Assembly (NCBI GenBank): GCA_030040815.1
Contig: JASHSZ010000664.1
Coordinates: 1-8,999, forward strand
DNA: 8,999 bases
DNA from: Streptosporangiaceae bacterium
GTDB lineage: Bacteria; Actinomycetota; Actinomycetes; Streptosporangiales; Streptosporangiaceae
Reading direction: 5' to 3'
A model generated the notes under the pieces. The model was not told where the DNA came from. It did no database searches and saw only the letters and a program-made list of their open reading frames with translations. Numbering within the stretch: position 1 is the first letter of the stretch; each line of letters starts with the position of its first letter. Of the stretch, positions 6,347-8,999 are shown piece after piece. The position numbers and the translations under genes were made by a program.

Positions 6347-6683
6347 CGGCCGGTCCCCTCCAGTCCGGCCGACGCCGGAGGAATCGTCAGCTGCCAACGC
6401 AGATCGCCTCCAGCCCGCCTCGTTGCACTGGCTAGACGAGACTCGCAGAGCCACCGCGCCCGTAGCATCGGGGAAACTCCCTATTCTTTAGGCCGCTCCT
6501 GGACTCCGCGGCTCGCTCCGATCCCTGGCGAGGAGGCGCACGTGGCTGACCGATCTAGCGACTCTGGCGTCGTGACAGGTGAAAACCTCCAGCCTGCAAG
6601 CAGCAGAACGAGCCGGTCTGCGTCACTGACACATGGAACTCGACCGGGCAGCGTCGGCCTACGCCCCGGAGTGGCAAGGCTCC
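6347..6683. other. Divergent intergenic region between the LAL and sigma-factor units
   Basis: 337 bp separating two oppositely oriented regulatory operons. No clear housekeeping promoter or self-type ECF promoter pair is visible. An imperfect 18-bp dyad with arms ATcGGG / CCCtAT lies at 6467-6484 and might be an operator. A short AGGT-GAAA-ACCT hairpin lies at 6579-6590. A strong Shine-Dalgarno and leader ORF candidate begins at 6531. Confidence 0.45.
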
Positions 6684-6703
6684 ATGGGATCGGATCGCGC
6701 TGA
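6542..6703 (+). CDS. Possible 53-codon leader ORF before the sigma factor
   Basis: AGGAGG (6531-6536) stands 5 nt before a GTG at 6542, the best ribosome site in this region. The frame encodes MADRSSDSGVVTGENLQ... rich in serine and arginine and ends at TGA 6701-6703, 20 bp inside the sigma-factor gene if that begins at 6684. Third-position GC is only about 58 percent, well below the neighbours, so it may not encode a functional protein. It could be a regulatory leader peptide coupling translation to the sigma factor, which has only a weak ribosome site of its own, or a decayed gene end. No homology is recognised. Confidence 0.28.
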   Translation: MADRSSDSGVVTGENLQPASSRTSRSASLTHGTRPGSVGLRPGVARLHGIGSR

Positions 6704-7202
6704 CTCGGCACAAGCTAGCCCGGCGGCTGCAGTCACCGCGCTCTACACCGCTCATGCCCTCGGCCTGATCCGGCTTGCCCACATCATGCTGGGCGACCGG
6801 CAAGCCGCAGAAGACGTGGTGCAGGACGCGTTCCTGGGACTCTACCGGCGTTGGCCGCACCTTCGTGACCAGGCCAAGGCGCTCGGATACGTCAGGTCGT
6901 CCGTGCTCAACGGCTGCCGGTCGGAGCTCCGCCGTCGGCCGACGGCGGAGTTGGAAGGCTCGCACGGACTGCCAGGTACCTCGGCGGAATCAGCCGTACT
7001 GACGGCCGAGGCACGCCGGGAGATCATCCATGCGCTCCGATGTCTGCCGGACCGGCAGCGCGAGGTGCTGGTCCTCCGCTTCTACCTCGATCTGCCCGAC
7101 GATCAAATAGCCGCGGCGATGCACATCAGCCAGAGCACGGTCCGGTCCGCTGCGCACCGCGGGCTCGCCGCACTCGGCCGCGCGGTTGGGGAGAAGTCAT
7201 GA
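6684..7202 (+). CDS. ECF-type RNA polymerase sigma factor (SigE-like)
   Basis: 172 residues from the ATG at 6684, typical of ECF (group 4) sigma factors, which contain only regions 2 and 4. Region 2 (about 17-85) includes ALYTAHALGLIRLAHIMLGD, the core-binding AEDVVQDAFLGLYRRW and the -10-recognition segment YVRSSVLNGCRSELRRR. A short linker leads to region 4 (about 111-165): LPDRQREVLVLRFYLDLPDDQIAAAM and the HTH ISQSTVRSAAHRGLAAL, which reads the -35. An ATG at 6633 is also in frame but has no ribosome site, and its extra 17 residues look non-domain; AAGG lies 4 nt before 6684. Its stop overlaps the next start as ATGA, implying translational coupling to a membrane partner that probably holds it inactive. 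Confidence 0.93.
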   Translation: MGSDRADSAQASPAAAVTALYTAHALGLIRLAHIMLGDRQAAEDVVQDAFLGLYRRWPHLRDQAKALGYVRSSVLNGCRSELRRRPTAELEGSHGLPGTSAESAVLTAEARREIIHALRCLPDRQREVLVLRFYLDLPDDQIAAAMHISQSTVRSAAHRGLAALGRAVGEKS

Positions 7203-8464
7203 CCCGCACCGAAGATCGTTTGCGCGCCGCGCTGCTTGACACTGCCGACCAGATCCCACCCGGCGGTCTACCGCCGCTTGAGCTGCCAGCTGAGGTCGCA
7301 GGTCGCGACCGCTACGGCAGCCGACGGCCGGCCGGGCAGCCGCGCAGGTGGCCGTCCGCGCTAGCCGCCGCAGCCGCCGTCTGCCTGATCATCGGCTTGT
7401 CGGTCACGCTGGCCGGCCGCCGGGGACAGGTGGTGCCGACAAGGCCGCCCGGACAGCTGGCCCAGTTCCCGCCCTACTACGTGGCACTCCAGCAGGCCGA
7501 CTGCTTTCTCTGCGGTGCTGGCAGCGAGTACTGGACGAACCCGGATCGCGCCGTCGTGCTGTCGACGCTGACTGGCGCCACGATGGCGACGATCGCAGTC
7601 CCCAGGCCATATGGCACCTTTGCCTTCGTGCACGGCACCGCCGATGATCGCGACTTTATCCTCGGAGCGCAGCGGCTTGCCGATGGCTCGGGTCCTTACC
7701 CAGGCACAAAGCTCTACCTGCTGCGGCTTAACCCATCTGCACGGCCAGGACACCAGGCACAGCTCACCGCGCTGGCGGTTCCGCTCCTCGGAGGGCGTGG
7801 CTACGAGCTCTGCTGGATCGCGCTGTCACCCAACGGCCAGCTGCTGGCCGCCATTAGCACCACGACTGCCGGCAATAACCCAACGCTGCTTCGGGTGTAT
7901 AACCTCGGCACGGGCGCCAGCCGGACCTGGGTGCTGCCACGATGGGCCGAGGAGTATGACGGCTTCCAGGACGCTGCCGGTCCGCCATCATGGAGCACCG
8001 ACAGCCGGACGATTGCCTTCTTCGACCGCACCAAAGCAGGCTCCGCGGAACTCGTGCTGCTTGACACGCGCGCTTCAGCGGCCAGCTTCAGCCGTGAAAG
8101 CAGGTCCATTCCGCTGCCCAGGCCGCCAGGTAGCAACGAGATCTCGTTTCTACCTGGTGCTCCGCTGCTAACTGCGGATGGCCAGCACGCGCTAGAAGAG
8201 ATGATCAACCCGCAGGAGCTGAGTCCGTCGGGCGGTCCCTACCATGCCTTCGCCCTGGACCTCGTGAACCTTCGCACCGGCACCGTGAGCCAGCTTCGGC
8301 ATCGCAGCGAGATTTTTTACATCCTTGGGTCAGATCCGTCCGGCAGCGCTGTCATTGTGGCCGTGGCAAATCTGCCCCCGCTGGCCGAAGGAATCGTTGC
8401 CTGGACAGCACACGGAACCACTCCGGTCGAGGTGCCGCCGGACACGATCGCCGTCGCGTGGTAG
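7199..8464 (+). CDS. Membrane-anchored beta-propeller-like protein, putative anti-sigma factor
   Basis: 421 residues. The first 50 residues are cytoplasmic and charged (MTRTEDRLRAALLDTADQI...). A single membrane helix spans about 52-72 (SALAAAAAVCLIIGLSVTL) and is followed by RR. The remaining 350 residues should lie outside the membrane and show WD40/TolB-like repeats: ELCWIALSPNGQLLAAIS, PPSWSTDSRTIAFF and FYILGSDPSGSAVIVAV, the SPNG / STDS turns being typical of propeller blades. The ATGA overlap with the ECF gene strongly suggests a cognate pair. The cytoplasmic part lacks the H-x3-C-x2-C zinc motif of ZAS anti-sigma factors, so any sigma binding must use another mode. A C-x2-C (CFLC, 102-105) just outside the membrane could form a disulfide. 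Sensing of an envelope signal is inferred. Confidence 0.85.
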   Translation: MTRTEDRLRAALLDTADQIPPGGLPPLELPAEVAGRDRYGSRRPAGQPRRWPSALAAAAAVCLIIGLSVTLAGRRGQVVPTRPPGQLAQFPPYYVALQQADCFLCGAGSEYWTNPDRAVVLSTLTGATMATIAVPRPYGTFAFVHGTADDRDFILGAQRLADGSGPYPGTKLYLLRLNPSARPGHQAQLTALAVPLLGGRGYELCWIALSPNGQLLAAISTTTAGNNPTLLRVYNLGTGASRTWVLPRWAEEYDGFQDAAGPPSWSTDSRTIAFFDRTKAGSAELVLLDTRASAASFSRESRSIPLPRPPGSNEISFLPGAPLLTADGQHALEEMINPQELSPSGGPYHAFALDLVNLRTGTVSQLRHRSEIFYILGSDPSGSAVIVAVANLPPLAEGIVAWTAHGTTPVEVPPDTIAVAW

Positions 8465-8466
8465 AC

Positions 8467-8492
8467 GCGCAGGATCGTGACCACTCCTGCGC
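8467..8492 (+). terminator. Hairpin terminator of the sigma/anti-sigma operon
   Basis: GCGCAGGA (8467-8474) is exactly complementary to TCCTGCGC (8485-8492) across a 10-nt loop, starting 2 bp after the stop codon. No U-tract follows, as is usual for actinomycete terminators. Its position directly after the operon supports a transcription-ending or mRNA-protecting role. Confidence 0.55.
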
Positions 8493-8570
8493 CTCGAGCG
8501 GACACAACCGCAGCCACAGGCGCTCTATGCTGTGAGCAAGGATCGGGCGGCACGACGAGGCAAGACTGCG

Positions 8571-8741
8571 ATGACGAGCTCGGGCATCATCCTGGCGGTA
8601 CTGATCGCGCTCATCATCGCCTACGCGGTTGCCAGGACGCGGCGCCGGATGGGCCTGATGGTCTCCGGGAAGACCTGGATCGCGGTCACCGTCGGCGTTG
8701 TCATCGTGCTGCTCGCGCTCTGGGCGACCCAGACCCACTGA
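8571..8741 (+). CDS. Small two-helix membrane protein, function unknown
   Basis: 56 residues from the ATG at 8571, with GAGG 10 nt upstream. A GTG at 8532 would add MSKDRAARRGKTA and give 69 residues; the choice is uncertain. Two hydrophobic segments, about 5-21 (GIILAVLIALIIAYAVA) and 36-51 (WIAVTVGVVIVLLALW), are joined by a positively charged loop (RTRRRMGLMVSGK) that by the positive-inside rule should face the cytoplasm, putting both termini outside. No enzyme motif is present. It ends 9 bp from the stop of the opposite-strand ATP-binding gene. The hairpin at 8467 separates it from the operon upstream, so it probably has its own promoter. Confidence 0.72.
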   Translation: MTSSGIILAVLIALIIAYAVARTRRRMGLMVSGKTWIAVTVGVVIVLLALWATQTH

Positions 8742-8750
8742 CGGGCCGGG

Positions 8751-8999
8751 CTACAGCAGCAGGTCCGCGGCTCCGCCACCCTTAATCGGCATCTCGAACC
8801 AGACCGCCTTGCCGTCCTTGGTCGGCCGCGTTCCCCACCGGGTAGCCAGCTGATCGACCAGGTACAGGCCGCGACCACCCTCGTCGCTTTCCCCCGCGCT
8901 CCTGATCCTCGGCAGCCGCAGGTCGGAGTCCAGCACCTCGACCCAGATGGCTTCCTGACCGCGCCGCAGCCGGAGGGTGAAGTCCTTGCCCGGCGGGGC
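8751..8999 (-). CDS. RsbW-like ATP-binding regulatory protein (C-terminal part, cut by window edge)
   Basis: The frame is open from the window edge to the TAG at 8751-8753, giving the last 82 residues. The visible part matches the second half of a GHKL/HATPase_c domain: FTLRLRRGQEAIWVEVLDSD, then RIRSAGESDEGGRGLYLVDQLATRWGTRP and GKAVWFEMP. The DExGRGLxLVDxLAxRWG block is the conserved G2-type ATP-lid region of actinobacterial anti-sigma-like kinases, and GKxVWFE is their usual last strand. The N-box and G1 motif would lie outside the window or near the edge. Such proteins typically bind or phosphorylate anti-anti-sigma partners, but many Streptomyces-type copies are orphans of unknown role. 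A GTG at 8936 lies inside the domain and is not the true start. Confidence 0.88.
   Translation of the reverse strand, partial: APPGKDFTLRLRRGQEAIWVEVLDSDLRLPRIRSAGESDEGGRGLYLVDQLATRWGTRPTKDGKAVWFEMPIKGGGAADLLL

Noticed and set aside
5919..6491. 190-codon plus-strand frame upstream of the sigma factor
   Set aside because: It overlaps the LAL start and the small minus-strand gene, with no domain pattern and no ribosome site.
6635..6655. GGAAC ... CGTC resembling an ECF autoregulatory promoter
   Set aside because: The spacer is only 12 bp; ECF promoters of this type need about 15-17.

Overview
The window looks like chromosomal DNA from a high-GC actinomycete. Third codon positions in the genes are mostly G or C, GTG and TTG starts are common, and the gene families present (a large ATP-binding LuxR regulator, an ECF sigma factor paired with a membrane beta-propeller protein, and an RsbW-like ATP-binding protein) are typical of Actinomycetia. 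The species cannot be named from the sequence. Most of the window is regulatory: four or five of the eight or nine credible genes are transcription regulators or their partners.

Layout, left to right. (1) 66-1032, minus strand: a small heat-shock protein of the Hsp20 family, then a 105-residue HspR-like MerR regulator. A perfect 11-bp hairpin lies between them, and an AT-rich promoter with an overlapping dyad lies upstream of hsp20. (2) 1033-1439: non-coding. It contains a striking array of six copies of a TATRGCGACC motif, four forward and two reverse, spaced 20-22 bp apart. (3) 1440-2588, minus: a complete thiolase. Divergent from it, 2774-3256, plus: a second MerR regulator that may control it and may have a leaderless transcript. 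(4) 3245-6346, minus: a 933-residue LAL-type LuxR regulator preceded by an unlisted 78-residue small protein, probably one operon. The LAL gene and the plus-strand MerR gene overlap tail to tail by 12 bp. (5) 6347-6683: a 337-bp divergent intergenic region with a strong Shine-Dalgarno site in front of a 53-codon possible leader ORF. (6) 6684-8464, plus: an ECF sigma factor coupled by ATGA overlap to a single-pass membrane protein with a large outer domain, probably its anti-sigma partner. A hairpin follows. (7) 8571-8741, plus: a small two-helix membrane protein, convergent with (8) 8751-8999, minus: the C-terminal part of an RsbW-like ATP-binding protein that runs off the window.

How the genes may work together. 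The left part looks like a self-regulated heat-shock unit: the HspR-like protein probably represses the hsp20 promoter, and the hairpin may limit how much repressor is made. The sigma/anti-sigma pair looks like an envelope-signal circuit. The thiolase/MerR pair suggests a ligand-controlled acyl-CoA degradation step. I see no transposase, tRNA, rRNA, CRISPR array or phage gene. The most unexplained element is the phased repeat array at 1218-1367. Bases 1-65 hold no supportable feature.
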